Shown piece after piece: positions 53,311 to 61,849 of a DNA stretch of 64,000 bases. Source of the stretch: Fibrobacteraceae bacterium. GTDB taxonomy: Bacteria; Fibrobacterota; Fibrobacteria; Fibrobacterales; Fibrobacteraceae. The position numbers were made by a program, and so were the translations under genes. Under the pieces are notes generated by a model, which was given only the letters and a program-made list of their open reading frames with translations, was not told where the DNA came from and did not search any database. The stretch lies in the NCBI GenBank assembly GCA_017631885.1, contig JAGBSH010000011.1, positions 22,212 through 86,211 on the forward strand, read 5' to 3'. Each line of letters begins with the position of its first letter. Within the stretch, counting starts at the first letter, position 1.

Positions 53311-56211
53311 ATGAGTATTTTTGATTTGTTTAAACGCGACTGGAAACATTCCGACCCGGAAAAGCGTTCTAAGGCATTGCAACATTTAGATGACACCCAT
53401 CAAGATGTTTTTGCAGATAAAGCCACAACGGACCCGGATAAAGCAGTTCGTTTAGAAGCGTTAAAAAAATTATCGTCAATAGATGTTATTCGCCGTATAG
53501 CCGATTCTGATTCAGAAGAAAGTATTCGTAAGTTAGCTATTACACGTCTTTATGAAGAAATTGCAAAGCATTTGAAATCTTTCCGTGGAGAACCAACCGC
53601 AAGAGAATTTGCTTTAGTTGAAGAAATCGCTCCGCATGCTCTTGCAGAAGAAGTTTATCATGTTTTATCGCACCCAAAACTTCGTTTGGCTTTGGTAAAA
53701 AAATCTAAAAGACAGCCATTGCTTGCTTTAGCAGCAACGCGTGATATGCACGAAGAAACCGCTCTTGCAGCATTAGAAAATGTTCAATCAATCCCTGCAT
53801 TACAAGAAATTAGTGAAAAATCTCGCCATAATTCCGTTCGCCAAGAAGCTTTAGCAAAGTGGAAAGCAAAGCGCGAACAAGAAACAGTTACTCCAAAAGC
53901 TGAAGATGTTCTTTTGCTACAATGTAAAGCTTTGATTAGCCAAGCAGAACGTTTAGCAGAAGCTAAACCAATTTTAGCTCAAGAAGAAGCTTTTGCTCTT
54001 TTAATGCAAGAAGCATCTAAAATGGATTTGGGCGAATCAAAAGCAAAATTAGATTCCTTGTATAACACTTTCTTAGAAAAAGTGGCGATTGAAAAAGAAA
54101 AGGAAGCTCTTGCAGAAAAAGAAAGACAAGCATTGGCTGAAAAGCAAGCTATGCGTGCTAAATTGTTAGAAGATTGGAATGCTTTATTGCAAGCTCCACA
54201 AACAGATGAAAACGTTGCTTTGATGCAAGAATTAAAACAAAAAGCAGAAAGCATGGTGGCTGATGCAGATAAAGCATGGGTTGAAAAACTCCAAGATCTT
54301 TCTAGACGTCATGTTAAAGTTTTACAGAATCGTGTTCAAGTTCAAGAACCTCCAAAAGAAGTGGCTGATAATCTTGGATTAAAAGAATTGCTTTTAGAAC
54401 TTTCCAATTTGAACGATTCTCCTTTGAATCATTATACAGAAAAGAATCTTGCAAAAATAAAATTGAATTGGGAAAAATTGGTTAATGAAGATGTTTCTGC
54501 TGATGACGTCTCTGCTTTTGATTCATTAGTAAAATCTTTGAATGAAAAGGTTTCTGCTTGGAAAGAAGCGCTTGAAAAAGAATTTGCAGAAAAATCTTCT
54601 ATTTTGAAAGGTTTGATAGATAGCGTTCGTGCTATTGAAGAATCTGATGAAGACTTTAGAGAAATTTCTCAAAAGTTGAAAGCAATTAAATACCAATGGA
54701 AAGAAACTGTTGGCGAAGATAAATTCCGCTACCAAGAATTGTGGAAAGAATTTTTAGATGCAACATCAAGATTCCAGGAAATGCGTGAATGGGAATCTTG
54801 GAAAAATGAAAAAGATAAAGATGTTCTTTTAGCGGAATTGGAAAAACTTTCTGAAGAAGCTCCTAGTGAAGAACTTCTTGAAAAAGCTAAGAAAGCAATT
54901 GCACAGTGGAAAGAAATTGGCCCTGTAAGTGTTGCCCGAGGATTAGAATATCGAGATAGGTATAAACTTTTAATTGATAAAATCTTTACGAATTGCGCTT
55001 CTATTTTAGAAGCAAAGCAAGAAGAACGTGAAGCTAACTTGAAACTTAAAACAGAACTGACTGAAAGAGTCGAAGTTTTGTTGAAAGATGAATCTGTTTC
55101 TGGAAAAGAAAAGTATTTAGAAATTAAAGAAATTCAAGAAAAGTGGAAATCTATTGGACAAGTGCCAAAAGATTTGGTTCAATCTACTTGGGAACGTTTC
55201 CGTGCTGCTATTGATGCGTTCTATGCTTTGCATAAAGAAAACTTGAAAGTAGAAGATGATCGCCGTCAAGTGAACTACGAAAAGAAAGTCCAGTTGTGCG
55301 AAGAAATAGAAGCATTGAAAGATTCTGAAGATTTCTCTTCTGCAACAATGACTGTAAAGAAACTTCAAGAAGAATGGAAATCTATTGGACCAGTTCCAAA
55401 AACACTTTCTGATGAAATTTGGAATCGTTTCCGCACAGCATGCGATCATTTCTTTAATCGTCGTCGTGAACATTTTGAAGCTTTAGATGTTCAGAAACAA
55501 GAACATTTGAAGCAGAAAATTCAGCTGTGCGAAAAAATGGAAACCCTTTCTCCAGAAGCTGCAGATGATGCTCTTTTAGCAAGTATTGCAGAAGAATGGA
55601 AACAAATTGGAATGGTACCAAAAGAAGAAGTAGAAAACTTGATGCTTCGCTATATGAAAGCATATAGTAGTTTGCTTGCTGCTCGTGCATTGAATGATTC
55701 TTCTTTAGCTGAAAAATTGCAAACTGTTCTTACTCGGAAAAAAGAAATTATTGAAAACATCAATAACCTTTCTTTGACAGCGGGCCTTGCTGCTTCTGCG
55801 GAAGCTGTAAAAGCTTTGCAAGTAGAATGGAAAACACTTGGCTTCTGTGGAGCAGAAGAAGAAAATCTTTATAAAGAATACCATGCAAGTTGCGATGAAT
55901 TCTTTGCAAGACGCAGAGACCAATTAGAAATTCAAGAAGAAGCTCGTAAAAATAATTTGCAAAAGAAACAAATGCTTTGTGAACAAGCAGAACGTTTGCT
56001 TGCAAGTGAAGACGAAACTCCGTATAATTTGATTGGTCAAGTTAAACAGTTGAGAAAACTTTGGAAAGAAATTGGTCCTGTTCCTCGCGAATATTCCGAT
56101 AAAATCTGGAAACATTTTAACCAGACTTGTGATAAAGTTTTTGCAAAGGCTCGACCACAGCAAAAGACTTCTGAAGAGCAAGACGCTGAAAGCACTTCAA
56201 CTGCGGAATAA
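53311..56211 (+). CDS. DUF349 repeat protein with N-terminal HEAT-like region
   Basis: 966 residues from ATG 53311, with GGAG 7 nt upstream; a longer frame to 53221 lacks support. The first about 200 residues form HEAT-like helices (SKALQHLDDTHQDVFADKA, DPDKAVRLEALKKLSS). A coiled region rich in Glu/Lys/Ala follows (about 240-400). From about residue 480 there are six or more DUF349 units, each with the core WK(E/S)IG(P/Q)VP followed by a W-x-x-F helix, for example KWKSIGQVPKDLVQSTWERF and LWKEIGPVPREYSDKIWKHF. The family occurs in Bacteroidetes-like bacteria and Gammaproteobacteria and has no settled function. No signal peptide, so cytosolic. It lies 8 nt before tsaC. Confidence 0.9.
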   Translation: MSIFDLFKRDWKHSDPEKRSKALQHLDDTHQDVFADKATTDPDKAVRLEALKKLSSIDVIRRIADSDSEESIRKLAITRLYEEIAKHLKSFRGEPTAREFALVEEIAPHALAEEVYHVLSHPKLRLALVKKSKRQPLLALAATRDMHEETALAALENVQSIPALQEISEKSRHNSVRQEALAKWKAKREQETVTPKAEDVLLLQCKALISQAERLAEAKPILAQEEAFALLMQEASKMDLGESKAKLDSLYNTFLEKVAIEKEKEALAEKERQALAEKQAMRAKLLEDWNALLQAPQTDENVALMQELKQKAESMVADADKAWVEKLQDLSRRHVKVLQNRVQVQEPPKEVADNLGLKELLLELSNLNDSPLNHYTEKNLAKIKLNWEKLVNEDVSADDVSAFDSLVKSLNEKVSAWKEALEKEFAEKSSILKGLIDSVRAIEESDEDFREISQKLKAIKYQWKETVGEDKFRYQELWKEFLDATSRFQEMREWESWKNEKDKDVLLAELEKLSEEAPSEELLEKAKKAIAQWKEIGPVSVARGLEYRDRYKLLIDKIFTNCASILEAKQEEREANLKLKTELTERVEVLLKDESVSGKEKYLEIKEIQEKWKSIGQVPKDLVQSTWERFRAAIDAFYALHKENLKVEDDRRQVNYEKKVQLCEEIEALKDSEDFSSATMTVKKLQEEWKSIGPVPKTLSDEIWNRFRTACDHFFNRRREHFEALDVQKQEHLKQKIQLCEKMETLSPEAADDALLASIAEEWKQIGMVPKEEVENLMLRYMKAYSSLLAARALNDSSLAEKLQTVLTRKKEIIENINNLSLTAGLAASAEAVKALQVEWKTLGFCGAEEENLYKEYHASCDEFFARRRDQLEIQEEARKNNLQKKQMLCEQAERLLASEDETPYNLIGQVKQLRKLWKEIGPVPREYSDKIWKHFNQTCDKVFAKARPQQKTSEEQDAESTSTAE

Positions 56212-56219
56212 TTGTTCAA

Positions 56220-57179
56220 ATGAAAAATATCTGGATAAAACCAGGTGACGCCGCACGCATCTTGCGTGCGGGCGGCGTTGTTGCTATCCCTACAGAAACA
56301 GTTTATGGACTTGCAGGAGTAGCGTTCAATGAAACAGCTTTAGCAAAAATATTTGAAGCCAAAAAAAGACCAACATTTGACCCTTTGATTCTTCATATAG
56401 CATCTTTAGAAGATGTTGAAAAAATTGCTACCGTTTTTCCAGAAAAAGCAAAAAAGCTTGCAGAAAAATATTGGCCAGGGCCATTAACACTTGTTTTACC
56501 TAAAAAAGAATGTGTCCCAGATTTAGCGACAAGTTCTTTACCTTCTGTAGCGATTCGCTTTCCAGTTCACCCGATAGCTCAAGAAATTATTCGTTTAACA
56601 GGTGCTCCTTTAGCGGCTCCAAGTGCCAATCTTTTTAAGCATATTAGCCCAACGACAGCAGAACATGTTTACGAACAATTAGCTGATAGAATTGATGGAA
56701 TAGTTGATGGTGGCCCATGTACTGTTGGCGTAGAAAGCACAATTGTTAGTTTTACAGAAGATATTCCTGTGCTTTTACGACCAGGAGCAATTACGTTAGA
56801 AATGTTGCAAGAATGTATTGGTGAGGTAAAAGTAAAAAAGCCTACTTCTGCGCCTGGGAAAGCAATGCAAGCACCAGGAATGATGGATTCGCATTACCAA
56901 CCTAAAACACCTTTAATTTATAATCCGCCAAAGGAAATGGTGTTCCCACCGAGAACGGCACGATTGGCTTTTGGTAAAACAGAAAGCCTTTTACCAATTA
57001 CATTAAACCTTTCAGAAAGTGGAAATTTTGTAGAGGCTACTGCGAATCTTTATGCTTACATGCACCAATTAGACGACGCGTGTTATGATTTGATAGTTGT
57101 GGATGCTATTCCTTTAGAAGGTCTAGGCGTTGCGTTAAACGATAGACTTCGCCGTGCTTCTATAAAAGGCAATCTCTAA
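56220..57179 (+). CDS. tsaC: L-threonylcarbamoyladenylate synthase (TsaC/Sua5, long form)
   Basis: 319 residues. The YrdC domain shows GGVVAIPTETVYGLAG, KIFEAKKRPTFDPLILHI, PGPLTLVL, VAIRFPVHPIAQ and AAPSANLFKHISPTTAEHV. A C-terminal Sua5 domain (APGMMDSHYQPKTPLIYN onwards) makes it the long form. It makes threonylcarbamoyl-AMP for the t6A modification of ANN-decoding tRNAs. It follows the DUF349 gene by 8 nt. The stop shares CTAA with the truA stop on the other strand. Confidence 0.96.
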   Translation: MKNIWIKPGDAARILRAGGVVAIPTETVYGLAGVAFNETALAKIFEAKKRPTFDPLILHIASLEDVEKIATVFPEKAKKLAEKYWPGPLTLVLPKKECVPDLATSSLPSVAIRFPVHPIAQEIIRLTGAPLAAPSANLFKHISPTTAEHVYEQLADRIDGIVDGGPCTVGVESTIVSFTEDIPVLLRPGAITLEMLQECIGEVKVKKPTSAPGKAMQAPGMMDSHYQPKTPLIYNPPKEMVFPPRTARLAFGKTESLLPITLNLSESGNFVEATANLYAYMHQLDDACYDLIVVDAIPLEGLGVALNDRLRRASIKGNL

Positions 57180-57928
57180 GAATTGTAAATAACGTCTTCT
57201 AAAACTAAACCTTGTGGCGGTGCCCATGTTCTTTCACCAGCAAAGTCATTGTTGAAAATTTTTTGAACGGTCCCTTCTGGGTAACGGCCTCTACCAATAT
57301 CAAATAAGGTGCCGACCATAGCCCTGACTTGTCTGTGTAAGAAGCGGTTTCCTTTTATATGAAAGCAAATGCTGTATTCGTTTACGCGTTCTAGACGGAA
57401 TTCTGTCAAATGGCAAAGAGTGGATTTTCCGTCGTTTCGTGGAATGCAAAAATGAATGAAGTCGTGTTCGCCTAAAAAAGATTTTGCTTCGCGTTCCATA
57501 GCTTCAATATTCAGATTGAGCGAACCGCATTCCCAGCCAAAATCACGCATAAGAGCAACCGGGCGTGTAAAAATAGTGTATTGGTAATAGCGAGAAATTG
57601 CATCGAAACGAGAATGAAAAGAATCATCACAAAGTTCTAAATTTCTAATGCGGATTAATCGTTTGGTTAAGCCATTAATAGAATGTTCTATTCTTTTGGT
57701 TTCTAATGGCTCTCCGTCCCAATCAAAATGTACGCAAAGACCTCTTGCATGAACACCAGTGTCTGTTCTACCGGCTCCCACTAAACGAATTGGTTTGCGA
57801 AGAGCAATAGAAAAGGCTTCTTGTAACGCAGATTGAACGGTAATAAATTTTGTTTTTCCTGCTTCGTTTTGTTCTTGCCAACCAAAAAAGGCACTACCTA
57901 AATATTCACAACGAAAACGATAACGCAT
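57176..57928 (-). CDS. truA: tRNA pseudouridine synthase A
   Basis: About 250 residues from ATG 57928. ATG 57940 and a GTG at 57946 are alternatives that overlap the upstream gene. The catalytic Asp lies in GAGRTDTGVHARG. FHSRFDAISRYYQYTIF, HDFIHFCIPRN and RFLHRQVRAMVGTLFDIGRG complete the TruA pattern. It makes pseudouridine at positions 38-40 of tRNA anticodon stems. It lies just after the unknown two-TM gene on the same strand and is convergent with another tRNA-modification gene, tsaC. Confidence 0.96.
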   Translation of the reverse strand: MRYRFRCEYLGSAFFGWQEQNEAGKTKFITVQSALQEAFSIALRKPIRLVGAGRTDTGVHARGLCVHFDWDGEPLETKRIEHSINGLTKRLIRIRNLELCDDSFHSRFDAISRYYQYTIFTRPVALMRDFGWECGSLNLNIEAMEREAKSFLGEHDFIHFCIPRNDGKSTLCHLTEFRLERVNEYSICFHIKGNRFLHRQVRAMVGTLFDIGRGRYPEGTVQKIFNNDFAGERTWAPPQGLVLEDVIYNS

Positions 57929-57932
57929 GAAA

Positions 57933-58976
57933 TTACTCATCGTCACGGATTTTTTGAATAAGAGTATCGACGTCTTGTTGAGAAATATTCATTTTCTTTG
58001 CAATCATACCCGGAGTACAGCCTTGACTTTTTAAACGCTTGACCATTGTTTTGTCAATTTGTTCTTTGTCAAAACGAGTCATGTCTAAAGCTTCTTTATC
58101 AATGGCAGGAGTGTAAAGAGTATTTCGGCTTTGTGTTCTAAGGTGCATTGTTTGGTCACGAGGAATGCCTCGTGGGCGGGTTAATGCACTTGAAAGAGAT
58201 TGTAATGCTGTTGTTATACGTTCTTTTGTTGTTGGGCGTAAAGAAGGTTTTTTAGCATTTGGGTCTGTTGAAAGGATTCTGTTTTCTGGAATACCTTCAG
58301 AATCTTCAAAAGCAAAAGAAGCACCTGTTTGAGGTGTGGATTGTTCTTCTTGTTCTTTGAGTTTTTCTTTTTCGCGTTCCGCTTCGGCATAAGCATTGGC
58401 TTCGTCAATAATAGAAGGCCTTTTAGAACTGCGAGTGCGTGTGAATGTTAAATCATCACCAGAAAAACCGCCTTTAGGATTGCGGAAGCGTTCTTCGATA
58501 ACAAGTGGCTCACTTGAATCTTCAGAAGCAGAAAGAGCTGCTTTTTGAGCTTCTAAATCATCAATAGAGTTTTTAGCAAAAATTTTACGCAATAAGAGAA
58601 TAATTAAAATGCAAAGAACAACGCAAATAGCGCCGCCAATAATTAAAAACGTATTAGAAGAAATTTCTGTTTTTGCAGTTGGTTTTTCTTCTGCAACAAT
58701 TGGCTTTTCTTTGATAGTTTCTTTTGTTTCAGTTTCTGGAAATTTAATTTGGTCTAATTTTTTCCAAGATTGTTCAAGTTCAGAAAGAACAGCGATTCGT
58801 TGGTCCGCTGAAATTTGAGAGTCCCAAAGTTCTCTTTGTAAAGAATCTATTTTGGTTCTTGTTGTAATGTAAGCATTCCCGTCTACAGAAGATCTTGAAA
58901 AATCATCCCAGCGGAGGTAGGTGACTAGTGCAGTAGCCGCAAGAAGCAAAATAACAGGAACAATCCATTTTTTCAT
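57933..58976 (-). CDS. Two-TM protein with long cytosolic tail and HTH-like C terminus
   Basis: 347 residues. Helix 1 (VPVILLLAATALVTYL) may act as a signal anchor. A periplasmic helical stretch of about 85 residues follows, then helix 2 (FLIIGGAICVVLCILIILLL) at about 109-131. The rest is cytosolic, charged and low in complexity, with two Arg/Ser/Thr-rich segments. The last 40 residues (KRLKSQGCTPGMIAKKMNISQQDVDTLI, split over two helices) look like a helix-turn-helix of the MerR/Sigma-4 kind. A membrane-bound DNA-binding or signalling protein is possible. No family is recognised. It overlaps or abuts the truA start, so they share a transcript. Confidence 0.7.
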   Translation of the reverse strand: MKKWIVPVILLLAATALVTYLRWDDFSRSSVDGNAYITTRTKIDSLQRELWDSQISADQRIAVLSELEQSWKKLDQIKFPETETKETIKEKPIVAEEKPTAKTEISSNTFLIIGGAICVVLCILIILLLRKIFAKNSIDDLEAQKAALSASEDSSEPLVIEERFRNPKGGFSGDDLTFTRTRSSKRPSIIDEANAYAEAEREKEKLKEQEEQSTPQTGASFAFEDSEGIPENRILSTDPNAKKPSLRPTTKERITTALQSLSSALTRPRGIPRDQTMHLRTQSRNTLYTPAIDKEALDMTRFDKEQIDKTMVKRLKSQGCTPGMIAKKMNISQQDVDTLIQKIRDDE

Positions 58977-59124
58977 AATACAAAATGTAAAAAAATCTTT
59001 GGTTTAAATTTTGAAATTTGCCAATTTTGGGCAAATTATGCAGCATTTTCTCTGAGTAAAGTCTATGGACAACGCAAAGTGAAAAAAAAATAAGTTTTTT
59101 GTTTTTTTAAGTTATATTTTCAGC

Positions 59125-60750
59125 GTGTTTGTAAAATGCTCAAAGGAATGGGTTTTGTCATTGTCGGGAATCTTAACGATTTCCGTCCTTTCCTTTTTGT
59201 TATATGCTTGCTCTTCAACAGAAACTGCAGGAAACAGTGCTGAAATCGGTAATCCAGAAATCGCAGGGGTAGTTTCTTATCCAAATGGTGAACCTGCTAG
59301 CCGGGTTTCTGTCCGTTGTGTGCCAGAATGGTTCAGTGCCGGCGAGGATTCTTTACCTGAATCTTGGGTCACAGAAACGGATTCACTTGGGCATTATCGC
59401 ATAGATTCGCTTCCTGATTCTCATTTTGCAATAGAAGCATCACATGAAAATTATTCTCTTCTCAAGCGGAATTTATCTGTAGAAGATTCTTCTTATTCTG
59501 GTAAACTTTCAGAAGTGGGGGCCTTGCGCTTGTCAGCTGGAAAGTTCAAGAATGGAGATTCAGTTCTTGTAAGGATTCCTGGTTCAACATTCTTGCGTTA
59601 CGCTCACGTAGAAAACGATGAATTGTTCTTGGATTCTTTGCCGGCAACTTTATTGGACGCAATTGTTGTTGAAGAAGATTCTCTAGTTTTTGATTCTCCG
59701 GTTGAAATTTTACCGGGTAAAATCATCAAAGAAAATGTTAAACCTTTGTCTTTTACAGTAAGTTACCCTTTAAATGGTCAGGAATTTTCAAGTTATCAAA
59801 AATTTTTGCCGTTGGCTTTACGTTTAAATAAAAATCAAGTGAACTGGAAATTGTTAGAATCGCTTACAGGGCGTTGGGAAGCTTGTTTAAAATCTGGAGC
59901 TACACAAAATCTTTCTTATGTTCCGGATGAATCTTCTGAAGAAGCGGTTTTCTGGGTTTTGTTGGATTCACTACCAGCAGTGCCTACTGATACCATTCTT
60001 TTAACATTTACAGAAGGCGAAACAAGAACTTATGACAATGTTTTTTCTCCAGAGCGTTATATTGCTGTATGGCACTTTGATGAAGGAACTTCTATAGCAG
60101 AAGACGCAACGGGCAATAAGTTACATGGTTTGCCAGAAAAAGTGATAGAATCCAAAGGTGTTTTAGGGGGATCTTTTTATTATGATGGCTCGCATTCTTA
60201 TGTGACAATTCCTAATTCTGCCAAGAGCGATTTAGACTTTGCTTATTCAGATTCTATGAGTATTTCTGTTTGGGTAAATATTGATTCTTTGAATACAAGT
60301 CGTTTTGTTTATGGAAAGGGAACAACGCAATATCATTTAAAATATTATTATCCAAACAATTGGTTGTTTGAACGTTATCGTGAAAAAAGTAGTGAAGAGT
60401 CTGTGCGTTATTGGTATTATTCTGAAGATACTTTGTCTTCTTATAATGAATGGAGTATGATTACGGTTACTCAACAAGATTCTTCAATTTCTCTTTATGT
60501 AGATGGTGATTTGGTTTCTTCAGAATCAGCATGTGGGTCTTTTGAAACGCCTTATTATTCTGAAAGTGATTTTGAAATTGGACGATTGGTTTACGAATTA
60601 GATTCTAAAGACAGTGTCGGGCAGCATTTTCTTGGATCAATCGATGAGTTGCATGTAATGCGTCAGGCTATTTCTGCGGATAGGGTTAAAGTTTTATACT
60701 TGAATCAAAAACCAGTTGATTATTGGCCTAAAGCATTGTTTAAAGAATGA
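59125..60750 (+). CDS. LamG/concanavalin-like lipoprotein
   Basis: 541 residues from a GTG start; no ATG precedes the signal. The lipoprotein signal ends in LLYAC (Cys29) and is followed by the segment SAEIGNPEIAGVV. Residues about 45-135 form a carboxypeptidase-regulatory-like beta domain (GVVSYPNGEPASRVSV, DSLGHYRIDSLPD). The C-terminal half (about 310-525) is a LamG-type sandwich: AVWHFDEGTSIAEDATGN, SISVWVNIDS, WSMITVTQQDSSISLYVDG and FLGSIDELHVMRQAIS. No catalytic residue is recognised, so carbohydrate binding at the cell surface is most likely. A TIGR02147 regulator converges on it across a shared terminator. Confidence 0.85.
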   Translation: MFVKCSKEWVLSLSGILTISVLSFLLYACSSTETAGNSAEIGNPEIAGVVSYPNGEPASRVSVRCVPEWFSAGEDSLPESWVTETDSLGHYRIDSLPDSHFAIEASHENYSLLKRNLSVEDSSYSGKLSEVGALRLSAGKFKNGDSVLVRIPGSTFLRYAHVENDELFLDSLPATLLDAIVVEEDSLVFDSPVEILPGKIIKENVKPLSFTVSYPLNGQEFSSYQKFLPLALRLNKNQVNWKLLESLTGRWEACLKSGATQNLSYVPDESSEEAVFWVLLDSLPAVPTDTILLTFTEGETRTYDNVFSPERYIAVWHFDEGTSIAEDATGNKLHGLPEKVIESKGVLGGSFYYDGSHSYVTIPNSAKSDLDFAYSDSMSISVWVNIDSLNTSRFVYGKGTTQYHLKYYYPNNWLFERYREKSSEESVRYWYYSEDTLSSYNEWSMITVTQQDSSISLYVDGDLVSSESACGSFETPYYSESDFEIGRLVYELDSKDSVGQHFLGSIDELHVMRQAISADRVKVLYLNQKPVDYWPKALFKE

Positions 60751-60763
60751 TTTTATGATAAAC

Positions 60764-60792
60764 AATAAAGCGTCGCGTAGCGACGCTTTATT
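60764..60792. terminator. Bidirectional terminator between the lipoprotein and TIGR02147 genes
   Basis: A 13-bp perfect stem (60764-60776 with 60780-60792) with GTA loop; AATAAAGCGTCGC arm. It ends directly at the stop of the minus-strand gene. Confidence 0.9.
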
Positions 60793-61644
60793 TTACTTTT
60801 TACCACCAACTTTGAAAAAACAAATTTCTAATTGATAAGCACTATCGGCCGCTTGGTCTTCTTCGGCTAAAAAAGCTATCTCCTTGCGAAAAGCGTTTAT
60901 ACGTTCCACTATTCTTTCGTAACCATCTTTTGAAATACCAAGAGTTAAACCAGAAATGTTTCTTTCTGAGGGTTGGTCTCTGTCTATAGAATCAGCACCA
61001 AGTTTCAAGCATTTTTGATGGAATCCACGAAGAGCTGTTTTTGAAGTGCGATTACCTGTTGTAATAGCACTTTGTGACAATTCGTAAGAACCATCTTCTT
61101 TTTTAGAAATGAGTCCACAACTTTCTAAGAGTTTGACAGATTCTTTTGCTTGTTCTGGAGTGATTTTTGGATGCACTCTATTACCGAGTTCTTTAAAATC
61201 ACCAGAAAAACCGAACATTCCTATTAAGGAACGTACGACAAGATGACGCCAATCAGAATAGACTTGGTATTGGTAATGAGCCATTAAATGCTGAGATTCG
61301 CTAAATCGAACGATTTTTAGAATCTCTTGCATTTTGGCATAGTGTGAATTGCGTTCTTCGGCAGTTTCAGCTTGGTTGAATAAAACCAAAGCAGCAAAGA
61401 ATTCAGACTCTCTTTTACCCAAACGCAGCCCTGACGCCACCTTCTGAATACTTTGCTCAGAAAGATTTTTTTCACCTTGCATAACGCGAGAGATAAAATC
61501 TTTTGCTTTAAAACCGATTTTGTCGGAAAACGCACGCAACGAAAACGACGAATTAGCTTCTTTGCGAATTCGGTAGTAATCTTGCAAAAATTCTCTGTAG
61601 TCCAGGTATTCGAATATTTTGCGTTGTTCTTTGTTTTCGTTCAC
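60793..61644 (-). CDS. TIGR02147 family regulator (Fibrobacter-type DUF4423)
   Basis: 283 residues. The opening IFEYLDYREFLQDYYRIRK and the following FSLRAFSDKIGFKAKDFISRVMQGEKNLS are the hallmark of the TIGR02147 family, which was defined on Fibrobacter succinogenes paralogues. The first 70 residues form a helix-turn-helix (RAFSDKIGFKAKDFIS). The rest (DUF4423-like) is helical, with HYQYQVYSDWRHLVVRSL and TGNRTSKTALRGFHQ as conserved stretches. A DNA-binding regulator is likely; its ligand is unknown. Such genes are often next to surface lipoproteins, as here. Confidence 0.92.
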   Translation of the reverse strand: MNENKEQRKIFEYLDYREFLQDYYRIRKEANSSFSLRAFSDKIGFKAKDFISRVMQGEKNLSEQSIQKVASGLRLGKRESEFFAALVLFNQAETAEERNSHYAKMQEILKIVRFSESQHLMAHYQYQVYSDWRHLVVRSLIGMFGFSGDFKELGNRVHPKITPEQAKESVKLLESCGLISKKEDGSYELSQSAITTGNRTSKTALRGFHQKCLKLGADSIDRDQPSERNISGLTLGISKDGYERIVERINAFRKEIAFLAEEDQAADSAYQLEICFFKVGGKK

Positions 61645-61813
61645 GATAAGAATATAGTAAAGTCAAGGAGAATATCTCATTTTAAAGGATAAATAGCGTT
61701 GTCTAGAAACAACACTATTTTGTAATTGGAATTGTATTTTGTAAAACTGATTTTTATTTTATAACCATTCCTTAATAAGGGATTTTACTACTATCCAAAA
61801 AACACCCAAAAAC

Positions 61814-61846
61814 AACCCTAGGGGTAATACCCTAGGGTTATTTTTT
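61814..61846. terminator. Bidirectional terminator near the sugar porter gene
   Basis: A 10-bp perfect stem (AACCCTAGGG at 61814-61823 with 61830-61839) and T run. It lies 4 nt past the minus-strand stop of the porter gene, in a 205-nt gap that otherwise holds only the upstream region of the TIGR02147 gene. Confidence 0.85.
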
Positions 61847-61849
61847 AGA

